From NCBI GenBank assembly GCA_965249215.1, contig CBDFLN010000002.1, forward strand, positions 186,001 to 250,000: 64,000 bases of DNA, written 5' to 3'. The position numbers and the translations under genes were made by a program. This DNA is from G963667675 sp965249215 (lineage in GTDB: Bacteria; Chloroflexota; Dehalococcoidia; Lucifugimonadales; UBA3495). This document shows, piece after piece, positions 25,512-34,575 of this stretch (positions are counted from its first letter, which is position 1; each line of letters starts with the position of its first letter). A model generated the notes under the pieces. The model was given only the letters and a program-made list of their open reading frames with translations. It was not told the DNA's origin and did not search any database.

Positions 25512-25757
25512 AAATCGACGCTCGCAACTCCCCTGTTTGGGCTTGGGCTTCCACCGCCGCCGCTCCCTTCCCCATCCTTATTCTACACTAAGGTCTGATT
25601 CTAGAAAGATGCACCTGCCTTGTCAACGCCACCGCACCCGGCGCCAGGCCACCCGCCTCTTCCGCATTTCCCCCGCCGTTGCCGCCTGCCTTCCCGGTTG
25701 GCGTTGCTCTGATGTATATTGGAGGGCCAGCAGGATCCCGCCTAACGGAGCCCGCTC

Positions 25758-26993
25758 GTGCGCATACTGCACTTTTCCGACCTGCACATTGGCGTCGAAA
25801 ATTATGGCCGCACCGACCCTGAGACCGGTCTGTCCACCAGGCTGGGAGACTTCCTGGCCTCCCTCGACCAGGTGGTCGAGTTCGCCCTGGCGGAAAACGT
25901 GGACCTGGTGCTCCTCGCCGGCGATGCCTACAAGGGCCGGGACCCATCCCAGACCCAGCAGCGGGAATTCGCCAAGCGGTTGGCCCGCCTGTCCGAGGCC
26001 AACATCCCAACCTTCCTCCTGGTGGGCAACCACGATCTACCCAACGCCGTGGGCCGGGCCACCGCCGTTGAAATCTTCCACACCCTGCGGGTGCCCAACG
26101 TCCACGTGGGCTCGTCCCTGCAGAACTACACCATTGCCACCCGGTCCGGGCCCCTGCAGATACTGGCTGTGCCCTGGCCCCGCCGCAGCGGCATGTTGAG
26201 CCGGGAGGACTCCCGCGGCAAGTCCATAGATGAAGTCCGCGAAGAAGTGGAAAGGCGGATGACCTCCGCCATCTATTCCCGTGCCCAGGAGTTGGACCCA
26301 CAAATGCCCGCCGTCATCGCCGCCCACCTCACCGTCAACGGCGCCACCGTGGGCACCGAAAGGTCCATGATGCTCGGCCAGGACCACGTGTTGATGGCCG
26401 GCGACCTGGTACGCCCCCAGGTCGACTACGTAGCTCTGGGCCACATCCACAAACACCAGGTGCTGCGCACGGAAGCCCCCATGATGGCCTATTCCGGTAG
26501 CCTCCAACGGGTGGACTTCAGCGAAGAGGGCGACGAGAAAGGCTTTTGTGTCGTCGACCTCGACCCTGCCGCACCACAGGGCCGGCGCTTGACCGGGTTC
26601 GACTTTCGTGCCTTGGAAGCCCGCCCCTTCGTCACCATCGAAACGACGTTGGTTTCCGGGGACCCCGATCCCACCCGGTCGGTCCTGCGCGCCATCGCCA
26701 GAAAGGATGTTGCCAACGCAGTGGTGCGAGTGCGCGTAACCCTACCACCCGATTTGGAGCCGCACCTTCGGGAGGCCGACGTCCGCGAGGCCCTGGCCCC
26801 CGCCCACTACATCGCCTCCATCAACTTGGAATCTTCCGAGGAGACCCGCCGCACCCGCCTGGCAGCCGGTGAGGCCGAGGGCCTGCAACCCATGCAGGCC
26901 CTGCGCTTGTATCTGGACAGCAGGGACATCGACCCCAACCGGCGGGAGCGCATGATCCAGCTTGCCCAGGAGATCGTCGAGGAGGACGACTAG
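25758..26993 (+). CDS. sbcD: SbcD-type DNA repair exonuclease
   Basis: The 411-aa metallophosphoesterase has all Mre11/SbcD motifs in order: FSDLHIG, LLAGDAYKG, LLVGNHDLP, IAAHLTVNG and ALGHIHKHQ, followed by the capping domain. SbcD normally joins the SbcC ATPase to open hairpins and trim double-strand ends. The start is GTG 25758 with GGAG upstream. No sbcC follows; the next gene is an alcohol dehydrogenase. Either SbcC is encoded elsewhere or this is a solo family member. Confidence 0.92.
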   Translation: MRILHFSDLHIGVENYGRTDPETGLSTRLGDFLASLDQVVEFALAENVDLVLLAGDAYKGRDPSQTQQREFAKRLARLSEANIPTFLLVGNHDLPNAVGRATAVEIFHTLRVPNVHVGSSLQNYTIATRSGPLQILAVPWPRRSGMLSREDSRGKSIDEVREEVERRMTSAIYSRAQELDPQMPAVIAAHLTVNGATVGTERSMMLGQDHVLMAGDLVRPQVDYVALGHIHKHQVLRTEAPMMAYSGSLQRVDFSEEGDEKGFCVVDLDPAAPQGRRLTGFDFRALEARPFVTIETTLVSGDPDPTRSVLRAIARKDVANAVVRVRVTLPPDLEPHLREADVREALAPAHYIASINLESSEETRRTRLAAGEAEGLQPMQALRLYLDSRDIDPNRRERMIQLAQEIVEEDD

Positions 26994-27117
26994 GCCCGGC
27001 CGCCCATCGCCTCCCGCGGGTTGACCCCTTTTACCCCAAGCGATACCCTGTCTGTGCTTCGCTCCCCGATGGGAGTGAGCCGTCCCCCGGGACTTTAGCC
27101 GGAGCCAGAGGATAAAC

Positions 27118-28209
27118 ATGAAAGCAGCGGTGCTGTACGAGCCACACCAACCCCTGAAGGTTGAAGAGTTGACCCTGGACGCCCCCGGGCGGCGGGAGGT
27201 GCTGGTAAAAGTCGCCGCCAGCGGCGTCTGTCACAGCGACCTGCATTACATCAAGGGAGTCAAGGAATTCCCGTTGCCCGTGGTGCTGGGCCATGAAGGG
27301 TCCGGCATCGTCCAGGAAGTTGGCCCAGACGTCACCTACGCCAAGCCCGGGGACCACGTAGTGATGTCCTTTATTCCCAATTGCGGCCGGTGCTCTCACT
27401 GCATCGCAGGCCGGCAGCACCTGTGCGACGACACCTACAAGCTCATCGGCACCCTGATGGACGGCACCAGGCGGATGCGCAAAGGAGACCGGGAGATCAA
27501 CCACTTCATGGGAGTGTCGTCATTTGGCGAATACTCCATTGTGCCCGAGGACAGCCTGGTGCTGGTGCGAGACGATGCGCCCCTGGACAAGCTGGCTTTG
27601 ATTGGCTGCGGCGTTCCCACAGGGGTTGGAGCCGTCATCCACACCGCCAAGGTCAAGCCGGGCAGCCGGGTGGTGGTCATAGGTGTTGGCGGCGTAGGCC
27701 TGAACGTGGTCCAGGGAGCGGTCTTGGCGGGAGCAAAGGCAATCATTGCCGTGGACATCAGGGATCACAAGCTCCAACATGCGGTGGAGTTCGGCGCGAC
27801 ACATTTGATCAATGCTGCCGCGGAAGACGTCACCGAACGGGTCCGGGACGTCACCAAGGGGGAGATGGCCGACTATGCCTTCGAGGTGATCGGGACCGTT
27901 GACACGATGAAGCAGGCGCTGGGCACAACCCGTCCGGGCGGGGTGACGGTGCTTGTGGGCGCTCCGCCCGACGACGCCCAACTTACCATCGACCCCAACT
28001 TCCTGCAGGAGGGCCGCACGCTGGTGGGCTGCGCCTACGGGTCCTGCTATCCCAGGGCGGACATGCCCATGTTGATCGACCTGTACATGGCGGGCAAGCT
28101 GAAACTGGACCAGCTCATCTCCCGGACTTTCCCCCTTGACGAAATCAACACTGCCTTCGATCTCCTGGACCGTGGAGAAGTGGCCCGCAGCATAATCAGT
28201 TACGCCTAG
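27118..28209 (+). CDS. Zinc-dependent alcohol dehydrogenase (MDR)
   Basis: The 363-aa protein keeps the catalytic zinc ligands (GVCHSDLHY, GHEGSG) and the four-cysteine structural zinc loop CGRCSHCIAGRQHLC. The Rossmann motif is GVGGVGLNVVQGAVLAGA. This is the class III/ADH-like branch, oxidising alcohols or S-hydroxymethyl adducts with NAD. AGAGGA precedes ATG 27118. It converges on the pantothenate operon, with only 32 nt between the stops. Confidence 0.92.
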   Translation: MKAAVLYEPHQPLKVEELTLDAPGRREVLVKVAASGVCHSDLHYIKGVKEFPLPVVLGHEGSGIVQEVGPDVTYAKPGDHVVMSFIPNCGRCSHCIAGRQHLCDDTYKLIGTLMDGTRRMRKGDREINHFMGVSSFGEYSIVPEDSLVLVRDDAPLDKLALIGCGVPTGVGAVIHTAKVKPGSRVVVIGVGGVGLNVVQGAVLAGAKAIIAVDIRDHKLQHAVEFGATHLINAAAEDVTERVRDVTKGEMADYAFEVIGTVDTMKQALGTTRPGGVTVLVGAPPDDAQLTIDPNFLQEGRTLVGCAYGSCYPRADMPMLIDLYMAGKLKLDQLISRTFPLDEINTAFDLLDRGEVARSIISYA

Positions 28210-28241
28210 CGCCTGTGCAGGTCTTCCCCGGCGTGCGTCGT

Positions 28242-29078
28242 CTATTCCAGGATGATGTTGTCGATGAGCCGCACCCGGCCCAGGCGCACAGCCGTCGATA
28301 CCATGGCCCGGCCGGTCACCTGCTCCAACTCCTCCAGCGAGTCGGCGTCGGCAACGCTGACATACTCGATGCCAGTCACCAACGGTTCTTGCTCCAGCGT
28401 CTGCCGCACCTCGCAACGCAGCCTGTCGCCGGCCCGCTCGCCGGCCCGCCATAGTGTCTCCGCGCACGTCAACGCCCTGAAGACCACGGGAGCTGCCCGC
28501 CGCTGCTGCGGGTCCAGGTATGCGTTGCGGCTGCTGCACGCCAACCCGTCGCCTTCCCTAACCGTGGGGACCACCACCAACTTCACGCCCAAGTCCAGGT
28601 CCCGCAGCAAACGCCGGACCACCGCGGTCTGCTGCCCGTCCTTCTGGCCGAAGTATGCCCGGTCGGGCCGGGTGAGGTTCAACAGCTTGGTCACCACGGT
28701 AGCTACCCCCCGGAAATGGCCGGGCCGGTGCGCGCCCTCCAATTTGCCCGAGAGTCCCTCCACGCCGACCCACGTGTCGAATCCAGGAGGGTATACCTCC
28801 TCCACCGCGGGGACGAACACCAGGTCTGCCCCTTCTTCTCGCAGCAACGCCAGGTCCCGGTTCAGGTCCCTGGGGTACTGGGCGAGGTCTTCCCCTTGCC
28901 CGAACTGGGTTGGATTCACGAAGATGCTCACCGCGAGGGTTTTGTTCTCTTCCCGGGCCTGCCGGACCAGAGCCAGGTGACCCCGGTGCAGCGCTCCCAT
29001 AGTCGGAACCAACCCCATGGGCTGTGCCGCCTCGCGGCAGGCCCGGGCCAGGTCCTGCCCGATTTCCAAGACCTTCAC
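28242..29078 (-). CDS. panC: Pantothenate synthetase
   Basis: The 278-aa ligase joins pantoate and beta-alanine with ATP. Signature motifs: PTMGALHRGHLALV (HIGH-like), VSIFVNPTQFGQGEDL, YFGQKDGQQTAVVRR and CSSRNAYL (KMSKS-equivalent region). The length is normal. Its ATG overlaps the panB stop by 4 nt. It is the last gene of a four-gene operon. Confidence 0.97.
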   Translation of the reverse strand: MKVLEIGQDLARACREAAQPMGLVPTMGALHRGHLALVRQAREENKTLAVSIFVNPTQFGQGEDLAQYPRDLNRDLALLREEGADLVFVPAVEEVYPPGFDTWVGVEGLSGKLEGAHRPGHFRGVATVVTKLLNLTRPDRAYFGQKDGQQTAVVRRLLRDLDLGVKLVVVPTVREGDGLACSSRNAYLDPQQRRAAPVVFRALTCAETLWRAGERAGDRLRCEVRQTLEQEPLVTGIEYVSVADADSLEELEQVTGRAMVSTAVRLGRVRLIDNIILE

Positions 29079-29929
29079 GGGAGCGGTGTTCCCTGGATAT
29101 AACCCAACTCTTCCAGGATGCCTTGGTCCATTGCAAAGCTCTGCTCCTCGGCGGGAAACGACCCCTCTTTGACCTCCAGTGCGTACTGGGTCAGAGCACC
29201 CTCTATCGTCTCAGCGAGACGGGCGTATTGCTTGGTGTGCTTAGGCACAAAGTCCGTGTACAGGCCAAGCATGTCGTGCAACACCTGCACCTGCCCGTCG
29301 CAGCCGCCGCCCGCACCTATCCCGATGGTGGGAATAGTCAGCCGCTCGGAAATCATCCTGCCGAGCGGCGCAGGCACCAGCTCCAGCACCAGGGAGAAGG
29401 CCCCAGCCTGCTCCAGGGCCTGCGCGTCCTTCAGCAACTGCAACGCCCCGGCCTGGCTTTGTCCTTGGACGCGATAGCCCCCCAGGCCGTGCACTGACTG
29501 AGGCGTCAGGCCGATGTGCCCCATGACCGGTATCCCAGCGTCAACTATCCGGGCTACAACCTCCGTTACCTTTTCTCCGCCTTCCAATTTCACCGCTTGG
29601 GCGCCCCCCTCTTGCACCAACCGGGCGGCGTTGGCGAGTCCCTGGGTTGCGTCCAGTTGGTAGGACATGAACGGCAGGTCTGCCGTGATCATGGCGCGTT
29701 GCGCCCCCCGGGCCGCCGCCTTTACGTGGTGCACCATGTCTTCCATGGTCACCGGAATAGTCGAATCGTAGCCCAGCACCACCATCCCCAGGCTGTCTCC
29801 CACCAAAAGGATGGGAATTCCGGCGCGGTCAGCCAGCCGCGCCGACGTGTAGTCGTAGGCGGTGACCACGGGTATCTTCTGCCCCTTCCTCTTCATCTTG
29901 GCAACGTCGCAGATGGTTACCCTGGGCAT
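29075..29929 (-). CDS. panB: 3-methyl-2-oxobutanoate hydroxymethyltransferase
   Basis: The 284-aa TIM-barrel enzyme makes ketopantoate from alpha-ketoisovalerate and methylene-THF. Motifs: VTAYDYTSARLADRAG, LVGDSLGMVVLGYDSTIPVT, HIGLTPQSVHGLGGYRVQG and IGIGAGGGCDGQVQVLHD. The length is normal. It is coupled to panC and preceded by the DUF2520 gene, 34 nt away. Confidence 0.97.
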   Translation of the reverse strand: MPRVTICDVAKMKRKGQKIPVVTAYDYTSARLADRAGIPILLVGDSLGMVVLGYDSTIPVTMEDMVHHVKAAARGAQRAMITADLPFMSYQLDATQGLANAARLVQEGGAQAVKLEGGEKVTEVVARIVDAGIPVMGHIGLTPQSVHGLGGYRVQGQSQAGALQLLKDAQALEQAGAFSLVLELVPAPLGRMISERLTIPTIGIGAGGGCDGQVQVLHDMLGLYTDFVPKHTKQYARLAETIEGALTQYALEVKEGSFPAEEQSFAMDQGILEELGYIQGTPLP

Positions 29930-29963
29930 GTCTAGCTCCTCCTCGAGGCGTCCCGGCTATTGA

Positions 29964-30887
29964 TTAAACGCGATGCCCTTCGCGGTTGGGGACAGTTGCT
30001 GCCCCATCGGCATATCGGTCAACTAACTCTCTCATGGCGGCGATTCGGCCCGGGTCGACGCCCCGTTCTGCTGCCATGGGAAGCGACGCAGCGGCCAGGG
30101 CAGCGTAGACCGGCGCCAGCTCCGGCAACCGCAAAGACAACGCTTCCAAGTGAGTCCTGACTGTGCCGGCGTCCCCTCGGACTACCGGGCCGGTGGCCGC
30201 TGCCGTGGTCCCCTGCGCGGCTGCCGCGTCCAACGTCGCCCGGCACAGGGGATACAACGACTGCATCGCCTGCCGCTCCGTAAACCCCATCGATTGCCAC
30301 ACCTCCACCGCTGCTTGCAAAAGAGCCGTCAGGTGGCCGCAGCCCAAGACCGCCGCGGCGTGGTACAGGGGCCGGTCGGCGTCTGGAATCGAAACGGGGA
30401 GGCCGCCGATTCGGCTCGCCATTTCCCACAACAAGTCGTTCAGCCATCCCTGCCCCGACACCGCAATGGTTATCCCCTGAAGCCGCTCCTTTGCCTCTTC
30501 CGCTGAAGCGACGCCCCCCAGGGTCTGGAACGGATGAAACGCGCCCGCGATTGCCCCCTGCTCCGTTGCCGGTTCGAGCAATTCGGTCGACGCCGCTCCG
30601 CAGCAATGAACAACTCCCTGCCCCTTTCTCCACGCTACCGAGCCGGCAACTTCCCTTATCGCTTCGTCGGGCGTGGTGATAAACGCCAGGTCTACGGCGT
30701 CGGTCAATTCCTGCGCGCTGCTCACTGCAAAGCAACCGGGAATACCGTTGGCCAACCCCTCCGCGGAGCTTCTGCTCCGGCTGCAGACCGAGGCCACTCG
30801 ATAGCCCTTGGCCGCCAGGGCCCACGCCAGCCCTCTGCCCAGCACCCCGGCGCCGATAAAGCCTATGGCAGGGTCGCGCCTATCCAC
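29964..30887 (-). CDS. Rossmann/DUF2520 dehydrogenase-like protein
   Basis: The 307-aa protein has an N-terminal dinucleotide-binding motif IGFIGAGVLGRGLAWALAAK, then the conserved GAFHPFQTLGG and a helical C-terminal DUF2520 domain (AAAVLGCGHLTALLQAA). This family resembles ketopantoate reductase and related 6-phosphogluconate-dehydrogenase-fold enzymes. With no panE visible beside panB and panC, it may reduce ketopantoate to pantoate; that is inference from position. It overlaps the upstream peptidase gene by 8 nt. Confidence 0.85.
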   Translation of the reverse strand: MDRRDPAIGFIGAGVLGRGLAWALAAKGYRVASVCSRSRSSAEGLANGIPGCFAVSSAQELTDAVDLAFITTPDEAIREVAGSVAWRKGQGVVHCCGAASTELLEPATEQGAIAGAFHPFQTLGGVASAEEAKERLQGITIAVSGQGWLNDLLWEMASRIGGLPVSIPDADRPLYHAAAVLGCGHLTALLQAAVEVWQSMGFTERQAMQSLYPLCRATLDAAAAQGTTAAATGPVVRGDAGTVRTHLEALSLRLPELAPVYAALAAASLPMAAERGVDPGRIAAMRELVDRYADGAATVPNREGHRV

Positions 30888-31854
30888 GATTCAACTCCGA
30901 GATTGCCGGAAAGCCCCCCAGTCCCGAGGGCGTCTGCACAGCCCTCAGCACCGCCTGAGCGGTGACTTCCACCGCCGCTACCCCCAGCCGGGAAACGTCC
31001 GCCTGCCCCGGGAACCGGCCGGTGGAAAGGGCAAACATCGTGTCCCCGTCGTACATGGTGTGGCAGGGGCGTATCGTCAGGGCCAGGCCGTCGTGGCTGG
31101 CCATTGCCAGGTAGTTGGCTTCTTCCCGGGTCAGCGGGGCGTCCGTCGCGACCACCCCAATCGTCGTGTTCGTCATGGGCAATCCTGGGCGCCATGCCTC
31201 ACCCGCCAGCATGACTTCCACCGGGTCGTGAAAGCCGGAGCCGTCGTCTCGCCGGGGACCTGCTATCAGCCGGCCCGACCGGTGGTCGTAAATTCCCCCG
31301 TAGGCGTTTACCGCCACCGCCGCCGCCACCGTTGCGCCGTCGGGCAACGTCACGCTTGCCGTTCCGAAACCCGACTTGACTGCTGCCTCCGGCCCCATGG
31401 CCTTGGCCGCCGTGGCGCCGGTGCCCGCGCCCACGCTCCCCTCTTCAAGAGGACTGCTCCCGGCGGCTTGACAGGCGGCCAGGCCTTGCGCCGGACCGGG
31501 CCGCACCCGAGGGTTGATTACGTTCAGGTCGAACAGGATAGCCGCCGGCACTATGGGCACCACCGCCGGGCCAGCTTGAAATCCGATGCCCAGGTCCGCC
31601 AGATAGTTGACCACCCCAGCTGCCGCTTCCAACCCGAAGGCGCTGCCACCGCTCAGGAGAACCCCATGCACCTTGTCCACCCTGTGCATCGGGCGCAGCA
31701 GGTCGGTCTCGCGAGTGCCCGGAGACCCGCCCCGCACGTCGACGCCCCCAACTGCCCCGTCCCGGCAGATGAACACCGTGCATCCGGTGCCGTGGGCCAT
31801 GTCTGTATAGTGCCCGGCTTCCAGTCCTGCCACGGCCGTTATCGTCCGGTTCAA
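30880..31854 (-). CDS. P1 family (S58, DmpA/BapA-like) aminopeptidase
   Basis: The 324-aa N-terminal-nucleophile hydrolase begins ITAVAGLEAGHYTD, with LLSGGSAFGLEAAAGV and a mid-chain VGAGTGATAAK, all standard for family S58. The catalytic Ser is expected after self-cleavage around the conserved NTTIGVVATDAPLT. S58 includes L-aminopeptidase/D-esterase DmpA and beta-aminopeptidases that release beta-alanine from peptides. It is the first gene of the panB-panC operon and overlaps the DUF2520 gene, so it may supply beta-alanine for panC. Confidence 0.9.
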   Translation of the reverse strand: MNRTITAVAGLEAGHYTDMAHGTGCTVFICRDGAVGGVDVRGGSPGTRETDLLRPMHRVDKVHGVLLSGGSAFGLEAAAGVVNYLADLGIGFQAGPAVVPIVPAAILFDLNVINPRVRPGPAQGLAACQAAGSSPLEEGSVGAGTGATAAKAMGPEAAVKSGFGTASVTLPDGATVAAAVAVNAYGGIYDHRSGRLIAGPRRDDGSGFHDPVEVMLAGEAWRPGLPMTNTTIGVVATDAPLTREEANYLAMASHDGLALTIRPCHTMYDGDTMFALSTGRFPGQADVSRLGVAAVEVTAQAVLRAVQTPSGLGGFPAISELNRG

Positions 31855-31922
31855 GAGACCGTCCTCCCAAAGCCCCGCATCCGTCTATGCCGGACAACCC
31901 GCCTGTGCCGGACAAAAGGAAA

Positions 31923-31945
31923 GCCCCGACGCGTCGGGGCGTTTT
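31923..31945 (-). terminator. Intrinsic terminator after the Gfo/Idh/MocA gene
   Basis: GCCCCGACGCGTCGGGGC (31923-31940) is a perfect 18-nt palindrome. On the minus strand it is followed by TTTCCTTTTG, and on the plus strand by GTTTTC. It lies between the Gfo/Idh/MocA gene (stop 32102) and the start of the S58-pan operon, so it probably insulates the two. Confidence 0.8.
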
Positions 31946-32101
31946 CAATAGACCCAGTTATGTTCCCGGCCGTCTCGGTCCCCATGAGATCCCAGCGGCG
32001 CACCCAATGCTGCAACCAAGGTCAGCTTAGAGAGCTCACCCCCCAATTAGGGTGGATGGCACTACAATTGTATGAAGCTGCAAACCGGGTGTCAACTAGC
32101 G

Positions 32102-33205
32102 TTAACCGGCAGATGATACGACAACCTCGCGCCCTTGCTCCGATGCTTGCACGATGTCGTCGATGAGGCGATGCAGCTCCACAGCCGCGGCGAAATCGGG
32201 CCGGCAGTCTTCTCTCGAGAGGATTGCTTGCCCGAACCTCTGATACATCTGCCCCACGTTATAAGGCTCTCCCTTGGGCATCCCTTCCGGCGCAAAGAAA
32301 TATTCCTCGGGGACTTCCAGGTCCTCCAGGGAATGCCCCCCTCTAACGCCTTGCAGGCGGACCGCATAGTTGGTGGGAGAGACGTCGCAAGATGCGACCA
32401 GGGTGCCTTCCATGCCGTAGACCTCCATACTGAAGCCGCTGCCTGCCCAAGGAGCGCCGGCGACGTGCACCGAACTCACCCCCCCGTTGGCCAGTTTGCC
32501 GCTAACCAGGATGGTATCCGGTGAAGTAACCTCCACCATCTGCCCGGAGTCTATCTCAAGCCATTCCTTGATTTGGGTGCTCACTACCGAGGAAACATGA
32601 CTGAAATCGCCGGCCACGTAGGATAGAGCGTCTATGATGTGGCCGCCGCCGATGGTCAAAGCGTTGGCCCCAAGCTCGGAGCGCCGCTGCCAGAAATCTT
32701 CCGGAGGCCACTGCAACATCCCGCCCCAAATCAGGCTTGCGCGGCATGACACCACCTCGCCCACGTAGCCGGACTCCACCAGGCGCTTGGCGTACAGAAA
32801 CCCGGGGTTGACCCGGGTCTGCAGTCCTACCATGTTTCGGACTCCCTTGGCCTGCGCCAGCTTGGCCATTTCCTCGGCCTCGGCGGTTGTCCGTCCCAGC
32901 GGCCACTCGGTATACACGTGCTTGCCGGCGTGGAGAGCGGCCATCGTCGCTTCGTAATGTGCGGGAACTTTGATACTCACCACCACGGCGTCGATGTCCG
33001 GGTGGTCCAACATCTTCCGGTAGTCGTCGAATGCCAGTATGGCCCCGTATTTTTGGCGCGTCTCTTCGGCGCTTTCCCGCCGGGTGGTGCAAACCGCGGT
33101 CAACTCGAAGTCCGGGCTGGCGGCCGCCGCCGGCAGGTGGGTCCGGGAAGCCCATCCCTTCCGGCTATTGGCGCCTATGATGCCCAACCGGATCTTGTCT
33201 GCCAT
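32102..33205 (-). CDS. Gfo/Idh/MocA family oxidoreductase
   Basis: The 367-aa NAD(P)-dependent protein has the Rossmann motif LGIIGANSRKGWASR at the start and the family signature GKHVYTEWPLG (EKP-like, here EWP) at about residue 95. A C-terminal alpha/beta domain holds GGGHIIDALSYVAGDF, where the catalytic His/Asp are expected. Members oxidise or reduce sugars, inositols and related polyols; the substrate is unknown. It is a single-gene unit closed by the terminator at 31923. Confidence 0.92.
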   Translation of the reverse strand: MADKIRLGIIGANSRKGWASRTHLPAAAASPDFELTAVCTTRRESAEETRQKYGAILAFDDYRKMLDHPDIDAVVVSIKVPAHYEATMAALHAGKHVYTEWPLGRTTAEAEEMAKLAQAKGVRNMVGLQTRVNPGFLYAKRLVESGYVGEVVSCRASLIWGGMLQWPPEDFWQRRSELGANALTIGGGHIIDALSYVAGDFSHVSSVVSTQIKEWLEIDSGQMVEVTSPDTILVSGKLANGGVSSVHVAGAPWAGSGFSMEVYGMEGTLVASCDVSPTNYAVRLQGVRGGHSLEDLEVPEEYFFAPEGMPKGEPYNVGQMYQRFGQAILSREDCRPDFAAAVELHRLIDDIVQASEQGREVVVSSAG

Positions 33206-33430
33206 TGCTACTCCTGGAGCCAGGAATTTCTAGTTCGCCTCTCATTCCCGCTCATTCCCTCCCACCAGGGGGCGCGGGCAGGGTTTTTGTTTCTGTGTCA
33301 TTTTGAGCCACGGAGCCGGGCGGTGATCGATGGGCCTTGGCAAGGCGGCAAGAGCGGCCATCCACAGTGTATGGAAGGCCGCCGGACGGGGCAAGGGCTC
33401 GGTGTCAGGAGTTTGGGGCTTAAGGACAGG

Positions 33431-33880
33431 CGCCGGTGCGTGTGCTTCGAGAGCCTCAGCACGAACGGGCTACCCAGTCTCCCGTTCACCCTGAGCCGGT
33501 TCGAAGGTCCCGCCGCCGGTGCGTGTGCTTCGAGAGCCTCAGCACGAACGGGCTACCCAGTCTCCCGTTCACCCTGAGCCGGTCGAAGGTCCCGCCGCCG
33601 GTGCGTGTGCTTCGAGAGCCTCAGCACGAACGGGCTACCCAGTCTCCCGTTCACCCTGAGCCGGTCAAAGGGCCCGCCGCCCGTTCGCCTGCTTCGAGAG
33701 CATCAGCACGAACGGGCTACCCAGTCTCCCGTTCACCCTGAGCGTGTCGAAGGGCCCGCCGCCCGTGCGTGTGCTTCGAGAGCCTCAGCACGAACGGGCT
33801 ACCCAGTCTCCCGTTCACCCTGAGCCGGTCGAAGGGCCCGCCGCCCGTGCCTGTGCTTCGAGAGCCTCAGCGCGAAGGGG
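33431..33880. repeat. 82-bp tandem array, repeat family A
   Basis: About 5.5 units with a period of 82-83 bp (starts 33431, 33514, 33596, 33678, 33760, 33842). Each reads GTGCGTGTGCTTCGAGAGCC + TCAGCACGAACGGGCTACCC + AGTCTCCCGTTCACCCTGAG + CCGGTCGAAGGTCCCGCCGC with small changes. It is the tandem form of the mosaic at 8445. The open frames across it (up to 101 aa) come from the repeat length and are not genes. Confidence 0.95.
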
Positions 33881-33993
33881 GGTTGGAATTGACATTCCAG
33901 CCATCGGAAAATAGAGTAAAGTCGCACGGTTCTCCCAGTTCCACAGGGTTTGGCATGGGTCGACCTTGCCAGTTTTTGGCGGGAGGCAGCAGG

Positions 33994-34371
33994 ATGGCGA
34001 CAGTCCTCGATCACACGATAGTCCCGGTGCGGGATAGGGAGAAGTCGGCGGAGTTCTATACGCGCATTTTCGGCTTTGAAAACCTGGGGGCAACCGGCCA
34101 CTTTCTGGTGGTGCGGGTCAATGAGACTTTCAACCTGGACTTTGCCGTGTCCGACGACTTCCGGAGCATCCACTACGCCTTTGCCATGGAGCCGGAGGAG
34201 TTCGAGGCGGCCTTCGCCAGGGTTAGGGAGTCCGGGGTCGCCTACGGAGACAGCCCGTTCGCTCGGGACAATATGCAGGGTCCCGGGATGACCATTGGGG
34301 CCAGGGGCAAAGGCAAAGCGGTCTACTTCGATGACCCCGACGGCCACGTGTTGGAGATCAAGACCTACTAG
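33994..34371 (+). CDS. VOC family protein
   Basis: The 125-aa product starts MATVLDHTIVPVRDREKSAE and ends VYFDDPDGHVLEIKTY, the two ends of a single VOC module. His in DHTIV and Glu in LEIKTY are likely metal ligands. GGGAGG lies 7 nt before ATG 33994; the longer frame from 33769 begins in the repeat array and is discounted. It is not closely similar to the VOC protein at 7992. Confidence 0.87.
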   Translation: MATVLDHTIVPVRDREKSAEFYTRIFGFENLGATGHFLVVRVNETFNLDFAVSDDFRSIHYAFAMEPEEFEAAFARVRESGVAYGDSPFARDNMQGPGMTIGARGKGKAVYFDDPDGHVLEIKTY

Positions 34372-34575
34372 CCGCCAGCAGCCGTGGTTGGGATGTGCGG
34401 GATGGAGTTGGACTAAGAGCCGTCATCAAATGAGCCCCTGAAAGGCCCCTGCGCTCCGAGACGGGATGCGCGGGTATCAACTTGCTCGGCTTGTAGGCGC
34501 AGTCTCTCGATTCAGCGACATCGAGTGTTGGGCTTTGACAATCACTGGAATGCACGCTAATTTGGCTTCAGTCTA
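34372..34575. other. Gap without a recognisable feature
   Basis: About 200 bp between the VOC gene and the Mrr-type gene; lower GC than its neighbours. I see no gene, hairpin or repeat. Confidence 0.5.

Noticed and set aside
33436..33873. Several overlapping plus-strand ORFs of 63-101 aa
   Set aside because: They are translations of the 82-bp array; no ribosome sites and no codon bias.
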